This document shows positions 1 to 11,292 of a DNA stretch of 64,000 bases, piece by piece. The position numbers and the translations under genes are program-made. This DNA comes from Tricholomella constricta (Eukaryota; Basidiomycota; Agaricomycetes; Agaricales; Lyophyllaceae), in the NCBI GenBank assembly GCA_013368375.1, contig JAACJP010000006.1, forward strand, positions 1,178,001-1,242,000, written 5' to 3'. Under the pieces are notes generated by a model. The model did no database searches and was not told where the DNA came from. It saw only the letters and a program-made list of their open reading frames with translations. Numbering within the stretch: the stretch's first letter is position 1; every line of letters starts with the position of its first letter.

Positions 1-1404
1 GCGAACACCCTCGTCTTTTGGAAGATACCGGCGAAGAACGAAAGCTGTAAGGTCAGCAAGGCTGACGTTGGCATGCTTTGCTATGCTACGTTGTTTCGCA
101 ATAGCACCGAGTTCCACTGCACCAACAAATGGAAGGTCGTCCTTCCCAAACCCGCAGTCCTTGAAGAGGCGAGTGAGGTCAGCCTTGATGTGAACACCAA
201 CTTTTTTGATGCGGGAGCTCCTGAGGAGCACGACGAGTGCATGTGGCGGATGTAGATAACCATCGTCATGCACAAAGCAAGAAAGCTATAATGTCCAAGT
301 CTGCTTAGATTAAAAAATGTTACAAGAGACGAGAACCTTACCTGAATCAAATATATACATTTGTTGAAGGCTATAGAAACGACTGCGACCCGCCCGAAAA
401 TCCCATTTGCACGGTCCACTGACCACTCCATATCCATTGCGAGGGAGAGAGATTCACTTTCTGGAAGCTTATCCAAGCCTTCCATGATGATGTTCAAGTG
501 CGTGTTGATTTGGTATGCTGACTGGAGAGTGGTGTAGCTCCAATCGGATGGGATATCCAGCTCGGGAAAAGTTGATAAAGCAGGACATGGTACAACATCG
601 TGTTTGAGTGACGGAATGACGCGTTCCAGCTCATTCTTGTCTGTGACGGAGTCTGTGAATATGGCCTCAACATCGCCATGGCCGTATTTGCGCAGGGAAT
701 GGGGAATGTTAGCAATCGGAGGCATGCACTGATTGTGGGCCTTCGTTGGGGTAAAAGTCATCTGGCGAATTTCGGTGTACTCATTTACGGTTGTATGTAG
801 CGCGCCGAATACAGGTTCACCACCCACTTTTCCAAGGTGCTTTGGAACCTGATAAAATTCTCAGTCTTGTCGTTCACTGAGGTCCGAAATATATAAATAC
901 CTTGTGGCTATGATCAATGCATAGAATGCGCGCAGAAAGCATTGACATTTGCTGGTCAATTTCGTGGGCGTGTGACTCGACGAAGTTGTCATAAAACGCC
1001 CGAAAGAATCCGGCAGAAGGGACATATCCTCCATATCCCGTCAAATCATCCCATGCAGAGAAATGTTCATGTGGTTTGAGTAACCCGGTGATCGACGAGT
1101 TCGCCCGAATCTTCACCCACTCTAGGTAAGATAGGCCTCACTCAGATGCGACGAACCTCAGGGTCTGTGACTTGATGTGACATTATACTGAGCAGGTTCC
1201 CCATGCCCGATCTGGACACTTTGGACAATTGACGCGCGCTGTGGAATTCAACGAGAAATTGACAACATGAGGATATTTTATGCATGTACTTAGTGAGCAT
1301 GTAGTATGGATTAAGGTATTATAAATTATCAGGCCCACACTGAATCGAAGCTCTCCATGATCCCTTCAGGAAGGACACAATGTCCACAGTATTTTGTTGC
1401 TGCC

Positions 1405-2147
1405 CAAGGGGGCACCGGCCCGGGAATCCCGTACCGGGACCCTGTTAGTTAGTCCAGCCTTTGGGCGCGAAAAAAAAATATGGACGCCTCCAGAACAGGG
1501 CTTCAGAACACCAAATTAAATACATTAGAACATATTATAGTATCTACAGATGATATGGGAAGCAGTGCAGCCCCAAGAGAGGCTTTACAATGCCAGAAAG
1601 CGAGTCAAAATGTAATCCTTCCATATTTGGGCATTTTTTATCTATTGCATCATAGTACCGATGCGCCAGCGTTCCTCGCAACACCCTCCGAGTCACGAAC
1701 AAGTGGCAGCGGCACCTGAAATCGAAGTTCCTGAAGAATTGGGGCGGTCGAAGCGCAAACGGATTCCTAAAAATACAGAGGATGCACTGAATAGTTGTCT
1801 CTGCGGTTTAGTCCTCGACGGCTCGGAGGATGGTGTGCTCAGATGCAAACAAGCTGGTTGCGAGACTCAGTGGGTAAGTACTCGAGTTCTGATTAATTTT
1901 CTGACTCACGTTATATGCCTAGTTCCATCTCAAATGCATGAAACTTGAACAAGCGCCCCGGAATTGGGTCTGCGCGGTTTGTGAGGCTTCCAGGGGAGGA
2001 CGCGGGGGGGAGCGCTCACGTAGATGATGACATCATATTACTATATTGGGATCCGTTCCTGGTTACGTAAGTTAGTTAGTCCGTCCAAAGTGGCCTTGGT
2101 AAAAAAATCGACCCCGGGTCTTTTTTTCCGATGCCGGTGCCCCCTTG
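1405..2147. mobile_element. Nested short hAT element with 8-bp target duplication
   Basis: The ends are perfect 15-bp inverted repeats (CAAGGGGGCACCGGC at 1405-1419, its complement at 2133-2147). They are flanked by an exact 8-bp direct repeat TTGCTGCC at 1397-1404 and 2148-2155. An 8-bp duplication and a terminus fitting YARNG are hallmarks of the hAT superfamily. At 743 bp it is far too short for a transposase. It retains two exons for a zinc finger, so it is a deletion derivative or a gene-fragment carrier. It inserted inside the 1126-2725 element, so it is the younger of the two. Confidence 0.85.
1661..2027 (+). CDS. PHD-type zinc-finger exons carried inside the short hAT element
   Basis: Two exons (1661-1873 and 1923-2027) join across a clean GTAAGT...CCTAG intron. 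The product of about 105 residues has a basic stretch (GRSKRKRIPKN) followed by a cysteine/histidine array. That array is CLCG, then RCKQAGCETQW, FHLKC and WVCAVC, ending soon after. The spacing C-x-C ... C-x4-C-x4-H-x2-C ... C-x2-C resembles a PHD-like finger. I believe similar fingers end some basidiomycete transposases, so this is probably the tail of a once larger transposase gene. Upstream exons are missing inside the element, and the chosen ATG is simply the first in frame. Confidence 0.55.
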
Positions 2148-4706
2148 TTGCTGCCCACTGGCTGCTTGCTGTCCATTGAGGCCTGTACAATAAGCATCCA
2201 TAAAGCGGCGAGAACATGTTGCAAATTGGCGCATTACAACCAATGGAAAGTGTCATCTTCGCGAGAGAGTTTGTCCTGGAGGGCACCACCTTCAAGGCAC
2301 CACCTTGAAGTATTTTGTAGGTAAGTCCACTGTTTAGCTCATGGATTACTCACATTCTCCTCGTTAACTCCCTTGTTCTTTGCTACTTTCTTCTTCTTAG
2401 AATATGCTCCGAGGTTTCTTGTCCATGAAATTTTATAGGCCTTGACCTTGGGCATGACGGGCCCACCGTGACCAATATTGAATTTCCTTTTTGGGCGCGA
2501 GTGACTTCATCTTTTGGTGCCCCGAAATCTTAACACTCGATAGGTTATTCAACGAGCTCCCTTGCTCAAAAAGTAGCACCCCTATGTAATAGAATACATG
2601 TCAATCTACCAACTCGCAGTACCACTTTTTTTCAAATGAGTCTGTGTCAAAAGCCTATTGACTTTGCGAGTTTTGTCACGCATCAGACCCTGAGGTTCGT
2701 CGCATGTGAGTGAGGCCTATCTTACTGAGCCTCCAGCACCTCAAAATACCGAATATGAAATGTTCGAATCATCTCAGTAAAAGGATAAGGACCTTGGCCT
2801 CTTTGAAATGATGCCCGCAGGAGGGCAGCGAGTCGATCCGTCAGCCCGCAGCGGTACGTGAGATGAAATGAGAACTGGGCTGCGAGAGGAGGAGCCAGAA
2901 CATTCAGGATATCCGGTGTTGTACTTTGGTACGTCCTTCCACAGTCAGGATGGCCACAATTATACCGGTATCCAACTATGTAAATGTTATACTCCACGTC
3001 AATGACGCGGCGTGGAGCCCGTGGCCACCCCAGTAGACGAAGGAACACGGTATGCCCATGTTTGTTTTGACGGCCAGCTTTCTTGCAAGCGGGACAGGGA
3101 ATTTTTGCGAAGATGTGGGGAAGCCATATGAAGAAATGCGGCTTGTAGAAGATAGATGGCGAAAGTTGAAATACGTGTGATGCAGCGAAAAATGGGGTTT
3201 TGTCCTGGATATGGAAATGCCCAGCATCGTAGCACGAAGGTCGGCGGGATGGATTCGTCATGATTTCCTTTCGAAGACGGAGACAGATGTCCTTATAGCT
3301 GCTGCCGAGTGACTCAGGAAGCGTTGGTCGAAGTTTTTTTGACCCCGATTTCTCGGTTGGTGGTGCATGCAGGTTGGGAACAGGAGGATTTAGTTCAGAT
3401 GGAGGTTGAACACCAGAGTCGTCGTCATCTGGTAGAGGCTGGAATTCCTCAGAAAAATCGGTATCATCAAACTCGCCAACAATATCATTTAACCCAGCAT
3501 TCAGTGTGTCAAAGTTGTACTTGTCACCCTCGTCATCAAGGTCTGCAGTGCTAAGTGCTTCGACCACATCGGCGGCTACAGTTTTATCGGAGCGACTAGC
3601 GGAGGCGTCGTTCGAAGGGGCCGAGATGGCTGAGATGTCATCGAGAGAACCGGACATCTCACTGTGGAGGGTCGACATGTATGCTAATGGGCGTGACGTG
3701 GCGATGTCACCGCTGTTTGTCTGACATGGTGTATCTTCTGGGGAAGGTGGTACGTCTCCGTCTCTAGGAGGGGATATGGTGACATTGCCCTCGGCACAAG
3801 CCAGGGTGTCTGAAAATGCTTGTTAGCAAAAAAAAAAAACATTCGCAGTGTAACTCGCATGTACCCTGTTCTAGAGATGGTGATGATGCTTCAAATGCAA
3901 GCGCACCAACCATATGCAGTTCATTCCCATCTGGACCCGTCTCACAGAAAAATTGCCTCTCGTTCGGATCCTCTATATCCTCGGGTACGGGAAACGCAGG
4001 TTGACCACTCGAGGGCAATGGTGGAACTCCCGAGAGTGTTGCTTCTGCTGGATACTCTATTTTTCCATGAGCAAGTTGATATATTCGATGTATTGGTTCC
4101 TCACCTTCAATTGACTCTGCATTGCCAGCAGGATTGGGATCGTCGACTTGTGGCTCGGGCCCAGATGAAGCTGACCCAACTGTTAGAGACATCTATAACA
4201 TATGTACAAATGCACCAACGAACCCGTAAGATTGACGCCGACACTGAAAAAGTCGTCGGCCTCATCGTCACCCAGAGGCAACGCGACAGCACCGAGTGAA
4301 TCATCAATACTTTTATCAGCTAAAAGACAGGATCAGACATATACAAAAATCCCAGACATGAGAGAAATAGACTCACTAGGGTTGGGCAAAGGCGGAATGG
4401 GATTGCGAGGCCCAGCATCATCTGCACAAGTTTTTTCTGCCAACGCAGCATCTGAAAAAAATCGGTCAATACGATTCTAAAACGCGAGTGGAACATACCA
4501 TTACCCAAATGCTGCTCGCCGCCTAGCTGCGCTGCGTTCTTGTGGGCCGTACCACTTCGTTTGGGCTTGTTCTTCGAACCTTTCGGGCGTCCAACAGGCC
4601 GTTTTTCTGTGACGACTGTGTCAGGTCGAGGCTTGTTTTTGGAGCCTTTCGGTCTTCCGACAGGCCGTTTCGTGGGTTGGCTGTTCCCATCGCTGGCTGG
4701 CTCCAT

Positions 4707-6304
4707 TTGTCGATTTTCTGATGTTCTTGAATCCGCGTGAACCTGAGCTGTCGATGAAATTTGCCAGTGTTGCGTCCAGAAGCTGTTGCCATTTCCGTTA
4801 CGTCCAAGACATCTAAAACGGGTAGGTTTTTGAAACTCAGTTAGGACCTAAAAGCTCCACACCTATAGTTAAACCGCCTCCACGATGCGTTGAGGCGGCC
4901 AGTATCACTCCTCGAAAGAACTCAGAAGTTCTGTTCGAGTCGATTCCCACTCTTCTTTCCAAATACGAAGGAATAGCCTCTCGGGCAGTCTCGCATTACA
5001 GTACATATTTTCATCGAAAGACAAGTACCGTACTATTTGCCATGCTGGTGACTCTCACCTTCCGAGTATATCATTCCCAATCTGTGCCACCTCCCTTTAC
5101 CCGCACCTTTAACTGTGATTCCAGATAGCCACATTTCGAGACTCCGCCTCTAAAACCTGTTCGGATGCAAGACTGTAACGTCATACATCTTTTGCCCCTG
5201 ATTCGACCACCTAACTGCCTTCTGACTTGAGCATTAAAATGTTCCAACCATCGACGGCGGGATTGGATAGTATGTTCCGGAACCGGGTCTACTGCTTACG
5301 GTGTTGGCCCACAACGTAAGGGCTGGAGAGAGTATGATTCCGCAGACCGCCGGTGCGATTTTCACTGAAGCGTTGGCACGCGCGAAAATTGTGGGTAGCA
5401 TGGGATGATTCCAATGAGAATCCGTGATTCGTCATATATATAGATTACCACCACTGTAAATAATCTTTACCCCATCGAAGAGTTCTTATAAGACCAAGGA
5501 ACTCGACGCCACAATTTGTCCTCTTCCAGGGACAATCCCGACGCCACATCCCACGAGGACCAAAATACTGTGGTATCGTAATTGAACATGCCTACAAGAA
5601 AGAAGGTGATGATTTTCTGAAATGGGATGAGACATAGACAACGTCTCTTGCTCATCAAGCACACATCGTCGTCGATATCTGGAGCGAGTCAAGACCTAGG
5701 GATAAGGATAATCTCTGCGACCTTCTTCTACTCCGCGAATCTACTGCGCCGGAAATACCTCTTAATCAACCCGCTTCCTCTCTGTTGCATTTAGTGGACA
5801 CACACAGCACATATTCCTCACATCAAGTACAAAACCCTATCTCCATTTTCAAAACGTTAGTGCACGACGCTTCAACTGGAAGGTCTCCGCGATATCCTCA
5901 TAGGTCGTGTATTCGATGGCTTGATTGAGTAGGCACTCGCGCACGCCGGCTTACGATTTTCACGGAGATATAAGTATAGAGTACCTCCAGGCATGGTGAT
6001 GACGCTGGATATTCAAAAGTTGCAGGCCGACATGGTCAGAATGTACCCACCTCGTCCGACTTCGACAAATCAACAGAATTACTCGAATGGCCAATGTAGG
6101 ACCTCGATCATTAGTATCTATTAATTCTACCAGTTTAGCAATAGCCTTGACACTGAGCGATTAAGATTCGGGTGGATCAAGATATACGTTAGTTATTGAT
6201 CGTAGACTCCATGGACGAATGCGAGTTATCACTCAAGAGCCACGAATGATTACTGCCCAAGGAGTTTGATGATTAACCCAAAGTCGACTGCAGTTCAAGA
6301 TCAC
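4707..6304. other. Gene-free interval upstream of the exonuclease gene and downstream of the RTC4-domain gene
   Basis: I see only short, unsupported open frames and no recognisable domain. It should hold the promoter of the leftward exonuclease gene and the 3' end of the RTC4-domain gene. A strong donor-like GTAAGT overlaps the RTC4 stop codon at about 6303, so a 3' UTR intron is possible. Confidence 0.5.
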
Positions 6305-9300
6305 TTACGTTGCAGATCTCGCTTTCCTATTTCGAGCCCTCTGCAGTGGAGGAATGTCCCAAGTCGAATTTACCTCTGAAGAGGACGAATCCAAGTGTCC
6401 GGGGCGTCCCCCAGGTTTTGGTGTCCCGTCCTCGGATTCAGAAACTGTCGTGGCGCGTGCGCGAATTGAAGCAGGTGTCTGCGACGATGGTGGCAGTGAA
6501 TCATCTTCGATCAGGTCATCATCACTGGCACCTGCTACGTTGGCAGCCTTGCGTCGTTGCTTCCTCAGGTCCTTTCGCATCCGCCCAGTATCCCACGAAG
6601 CCTCGCCCTCGACCTCGCTGTCTTCGCTTGAGCAAAGGTTGACATCAATGCCGAATGGTGCTCTCCCGACTTTCCGTCTCTGTGGAGTGGCATCGGTGTC
6701 GGCGAGTAAGCCTAGGTCTGTGATGCTTCGGGACAGTTCGCGGCGCCGCTTTGCAGGGCCCTGGGCACTTGGAGGCGCCTCCACGTCTGTGTCCCCTTCA
6801 CCTGCGCTCGGGATCTGAGAGGATACTTCCACGTCATTGTTGACGCTCGCCATGCTAGAGTTCTTGCCGACGGGCCTTGGTCTCGGCCTAGCCCTGGGAG
6901 CTGGCGTTGAAGTTTCCACTTCCTCCTTCTTCCCGTTCTTCAGCATCTCCTTTTCCTGCTTTCGCGACACTTTTCGGGGTTTATCCATCTGATTCTGCTC
7001 TGCCCTCATCTGCTCTTCTTCCTCCTGTTCAACCCCCTCCAACTCCTTCCGCCTCTTCCTTGCCCTCTCCATGACGATCTGATCCGCAACAGCCATCTCC
7101 CCGGCGTCCCGAACACCCTCTCCATCCTCCCCTTCGTCAGCCGGAAACATCGCGACACCATAATTAGCGCTCTCCCGTAAAACCCGCACTGCATCCAACG
7201 TCTTGCTCTCGTCCAACCCCATATCCTCCATGATAAGCCGCACACCAACTTCTGGAACCAATATTCTCTGAACGAACTCGTTCCCTGTTAGGGGCGACAC
7301 CAAATTGTGGTCGATAGAAGCCAGCGGAAAAAGGTCATACAGTGTCTGGTGTATGATCACTGATCCAAGCTCGCCATAACTACATTAGCAATATCAGCCC
7401 AAAACTCGCGACGCGCCAAAACAGACAAAACTTACTATCCAGGCTGCATCTTCTCAAAGCTCGCAAACTGACCCCGAACTCCCGCAACAGCTCTCGAGCC
7501 CTTCTGCTTCACCTCCTTCATCACTTCCGTCCAAAACACACACTTTGCCCTTGGGCCCTCCTTCTCCGCATCTCCTCCGAATATCTCTTCGTACTCGTCA
7601 TCGGTGCTAGTCCCACTAGTATCGTCTATGACCGCCCTGAGCACGCCCTTCATCCTACGCACGCGTTTCTCGAGCTCAGTCCAGTCGATGGACTTGGGCC
7701 ACCCCTTGAGTTCCGCCTGCGGCAGAATTTGGCTTTCAAAAATGTGGCGCTGGCAAACGGCGATGAACACCGCGAAGGGCGCGTTCCGCCCGAGCGGGTT
7801 GTCCGGCCGCGGTTCGCGATAAGATTTCCTTGCCGTCGAAGCGAGGAGGCGCTTGAGATGCGGGGTGGGGGAGGGTGGAAGAGGCGCATCGCAGTAGGGG
7901 CAGAGTGTACCAGGATCCGTGGGAGTGACTGAGGTGGGAGCAAGGTTAATAAAGGATTTTGAACGAAATGAAGCGGAGCTCACTGGTATCTTCTTCTTCG
8001 TATTCTGAATCAGCCAAATCTAGTCTGTATAGGAGAGAGCAATGAGCTTTAGCAACAGTACCAAGGAACGACGAACATACATGTCAGAATCCACATCCTT
8101 CTTTTTCTTGTTCTTCCGCGAATCGTCGCTTCCAGTAGAGGATCGTTTACCGAGGCTAGACGGTCCGGAAACCGAAGAAGATCCAATGCTATTTAGAATC
8201 TGAGTGCTCATGGGGAATGGCTGGGCTTTAAGCTGCGAGCTCGACGTTTTCTCGTCATCGCCGGCCTCCTCATCAGATGACTCAATGCGGCGATTAGACC
8301 TCAGTTCCCTTATCGACATCTTTCCCTTGCGGACTGTCTTGCTCCCCGATGGCGGCGAAGGCAAAGGAAATTCAGCAGGTTTCGCTATCGCCAGTTTCTC
8401 CGATACACTGCGTGTTCCATAGGCTTTCGTTTTCGTAGGTGGAGGTGCATCTGGTCCTAAGGGTGCCAACGAGGGGAAGCCTGCTGGACGCAGGGGCGAA
8501 TTAACAGGGGACAAGGACGGGAAAGCTGTAGGCTTGGGCTTCTTGATCGTCGGCAGAGAGGGCTTCTTGATTGTCGGCAGAGGGGGCTTTTTCGCAGCAG
8601 GGTCGGTGTTTTCGGATGGGCGAGGGGGCGACTGGCTAGAAAAAGGGAATGGCTTCGGACCAGAAATCGTCATGCGACGTGCTGGGGAGCCTGGGGGTTT
8701 GGAACCCAAGTCTGGGAATGGTTGAGGAAGGTGTTGGGCAGACGCCGCCCGTGTACCATTTGGGCGCGGCTTGGGACGTGTATTTTCTGAGGCAGTAGTA
8801 TCGCAGGACACTTTGGGATTAGTCCGGGATCGTCGCCTGTCAGGACTTCGACTGGGAGATACGAGTACTGGACTACGAGCGCGACGGATAGTGGTTTGGC
8901 CTGTGCGTTGCGGTCGCGACGGTGGAACTGAAGGTGATCCGCTACCAGATGCGTGGCTATTCCCGTGGTCCTTCAGTACTACAGGCTGTGCAGTAGACGC
9001 GTCGGACTTCGTCATACCGTCCCCAGGCGCCTTGTTCTTCTTAAACTTGAGGCCTTTTAGAACGCTCCCCTGCGTACGATATTTCGAGTCGAAAGAGGAG
9101 ACGACGACTCCCTTGACATCAGTGTCTCCGTCCTTCTTCATCTTCTTCCGCTGAGGAGTCCCTGCCTCCGATCCATAGTTCGATAGAAAATCTATCTCAT
9201 CCGAGCTGCCCGAATACCTGTCCTGCGGCCCATTCGACTTCGAGCCTAGTTTTCCCTTGCTCTGCGATGAGCTCTTTGCAAAGCTCTGACCAAGGTCCTC

Positions 9301-9450
9301 GTATGCTTTACCCTTTCGTCGCGCGTCTTTACCTGACTCAGGATTTGATGATCCAACACGCGCATGTAGTGGCCGCGACGGCTGTCGTAACTTATCGTCA
9401 AGGGATCCTGCCTTGTCCCAAGTGGGATGTTGCGCGATTATGTTCTCCAT
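6305..9450 (-). CDS. RTC4: RTC4-domain protein (restriction of telomere capping 4-like)
   Basis: Four exons (9450-8081, 8024-7984, 7928-7436, 7379-6305) join in phase to give about 992 residues. The first 450 or so residues are Ser/Pro/Lys-rich and probably disordered. The conserved RTC4 domain follows: CPYCDAPLP, then PRPDNPLGRNAPF, a cysteine-histidine segment (VCQRHIFES), GWPKSIDWTELEKRV, and later YYGELGSVIIHQTLYDLFP and PLTGNEFVQRILVPEV. The C-terminal third is acidic and basic by turns, with many likely phosphorylation sites and nuclear-type basic clusters. In yeast, RTC4 was named from a genetic screen on telomere capping and its biochemistry is poorly known. The start was placed at MENIIAQHP because upstream in-frame residues lack gene-like composition. 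The second exon is only 41 nt. Confidence 0.82.
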
Positions 9451-9741
9451 AAATGGGTAAAGGAACGCAAGGAGCGTGTTCGGGTGGTGTAACCCACGGA
9501 TACTGTTGTTCGGAGTCGTGGTCAAGCTTGCGCCCTGGCCATAATAAGGGAGCACGTGACCGTTACAGCCCTGTATTTTTTTACGTCGAGGCGACATCAA
9601 CGCCGCGGCGTCGCGTTCATCAAATCTCAATTCTCAGTAGTCACCCACAGTCATACACGAAATGCCCAGGTTATTGGATGCTTCGTAATCCTAAACCGAC
9701 ACCTGTATTTGCAGGGCAAAATGAAAAATATTATAACAGTG

Positions 9742-10849
9742 TTATCCCGACGCAGACGTTGTGATTGTCGTTGGTGGATCAACGTTCGAGAGTTGTGCGG
9801 ACGCGGTCTTTGTTCCTTCCCATCCAGGGAAAGCAACCCGGAGTTTCGCATCTTCCACTCTCTCGAAAAATTCACAAGAAAGAATCCCTGCCTCATTGCC
9901 TTCGGTAAGGACAACACCATTGTCAGAGAAGTGGAATTTGATGCCAGCGTCGAGAGCTTTCTGGACATTGATAAAGATCAGGATTTGAGAGGAATTCCTC
10001 ATACCTTCAAGGTAGTAGATACTGCGTTCAGAGAGCTCGGAACGGTCAAGGCAAGGAAACACCCACCGCTGATAACGTTGTCTCCTGCGACACCTTGCGC
10101 GAGATGGATATGGTTTCGTTTCATTTTAGACAACCCTTGCTTGGCTAGATGAAGGTTATAATAGTCAAGATCTATAAAGGAAGCGCTCAAGAACTCACAG
10201 ATGAGCTCCCATGCCTTCTTCGATGTGCCATGAACAGCGACGCCGGTAGGTATATCCGAGACGGAAATTATAGGCTTGAGCTCCAGTTTCACCGCCTATG
10301 TAGGCTACGTATGACGTGGAATGTTAGTGCAAGAGAGGAAGAACGCACCTTCATAGAATGTCCCTGATTAGCGCGTATCCAACACACACCCTCCGCATCT
10401 TCAGTCAAATCATATCTCTTTTTCAAATCCGCCTTCACAATGTCCTTCAACCCCTCAAAGTCCAGTGCTTGTCCCTTCAACTTCGGATTTTCAAGCTAGA
10501 ATGAGGATCCAATCGAGGCCCCTTCATCAGCGCCCAGTAATGGTAAAATTTAAAACGCACTCACCAGATCCGTCACCTTGACATACCCATCCGGTCGCAT
10601 CGGGAGGCCCTCTCCCTTTGCGCCATGGCGCAACAGCCAGGAGAGTGTCTTCGACAGCCGCACCGCAGGCGAATCCTTCTCAAGTCCCCGTAGCTTGCCT
10701 GACGGCTTCTGGTTCGCAGCCCCGCCTTGCTTATTCCCCCCACCCGGTGGCTTCTTGGCATTTCTTGGATTTTTCTGAGCAGTGCTTTGAGAATGGGCAG
10801 GTTGCTCAGTACTTGCGGTTTGGGTTGGCGTTGGCGTCGAGGCCTCCAT
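9742..10849 (-). CDS. TPT1: tRNA 2'-phosphotransferase (Tpt1/KptA family)
   Basis: Five exons (10849-10565, 10495-10349, 10295-10199, 10144-10067, 10004-9742) give 289 residues, close to the usual fungal length. The enzyme removes the splice-junction 2'-phosphate from ligated tRNA using NAD+, the last step of tRNA splicing. Visible family signatures are VRLSKTLSWLLRHGA, RPDGYVKVTDL, WIRANQGHSM, VAVHGTSKKAWELI and MKRNHIHLAQG, then a tail containing SDNGVVLTEG. These contain the conserved Arg, His and Arg residues of the active site. The N terminus is a low-complexity Thr/Gln/Lys stretch common in fungal forms. The gene is head to head with the TFIIIC subunit gene. Confidence 0.93.
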
Positions 10850-11292
10850 ATATGATGGTCTGAACCTGTTGTGTGCTGATGAGAATCGAAAACCGATCCC
10901 GAACCTCGGGTTTATATGTCGATGGAGGAGTCTGGCGGGAGCGAGGTCATGCGTCGTTGAATGTCAGAGCAGAGTCATGGGAGGTCATACAGTGTGGAAC
11001 GTTGAATGGTTAGAATCGTGATCAGATGTTGTGATAGTATGGGAGACAAGAACGTCGCTGACCTTGAAACAGATAACATGTATCCGTAGCCAGATTCGAG
11101 GTGACTTCAAACTTATCAGCCACAGTTCATTGATTCAACCCACGTACCCTGTTTGCCTTAACCCTTGATCTTTTTCAATGCTTAAATCTGATGAAACACC
11201 GCAATACAGGACGCTTTCCCCATCTCCGAGTCTGAGTTTGCGAATTTCAGGAAATAAAAATCCATAATCTTTCAGTCGGCCCTGAAACGCGC
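10850..11292. promoter_or_regulatory. Shared divergent promoter region of TPT1 and the TFIIIC subunit gene
   Basis: The two start codons point away from each other across 443 bp with no other gene between them. I see no clear TATA box and cannot assign factor sites, so this is called a shared promoter from geometry only. Confidence 0.55.

Larger units (their letters stand above)
1126..2725. mobile_element. Non-autonomous DNA element with 41-bp terminal inverted repeats
   Basis: The ends 1126-1166 and 2685-2725 are inverted copies over 41 bases with one mismatch (1145 against 2706). The outermost sequence is GTAAGATAGGCCTCACTCA. The element interrupts the exonuclease gene exactly where two coding stretches would join. 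Once the nested hAT insert is removed, about 850 bp remain with no recognisable transposase, so it looks like a MITE or deletion derivative. The target duplication is not clean: the trinucleotide ACT at 1119-1121 and 2724-2726 is one reading. Superfamily unknown. Confidence 0.75.
1..4706 (-). pseudogene. AT-hook / zinc-binding (DUF6729-like) / 3'-5' exonuclease gene, split by a transposon and cut by the window edge
   Basis: Exons read 4706-4499, 4451-4377, 4319-4224, 4179-3865, 3809-2726, then (after the inserted element) 1125-901, 848-342 and 285-1, all in phase except across the insertion. The first exon carries two AT-hook-like motifs (GRPKGSKNKP twice). The 3809-2726 exon ends with a cysteine-containing domain (CPACKKAG, then CGHPDCGRTY) that I take to be DUF6729-like. 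The distal exons encode a DEDD exonuclease of the WRN type: LAMDMEW supplies the D-x-E pair and HIKADLTRL the next Asp. The last motif lies beyond the left edge. Without the insertion, the codons for ...EVLEAQ would run directly into WVKIRANSS. With it, a TAA stop follows immediately. Proteins of this build are common and repetitive in Agaricomycetes, so the gene may itself be mobile. Its biological role is unknown. Family naming is from memory of motifs. Confidence 0.72.
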
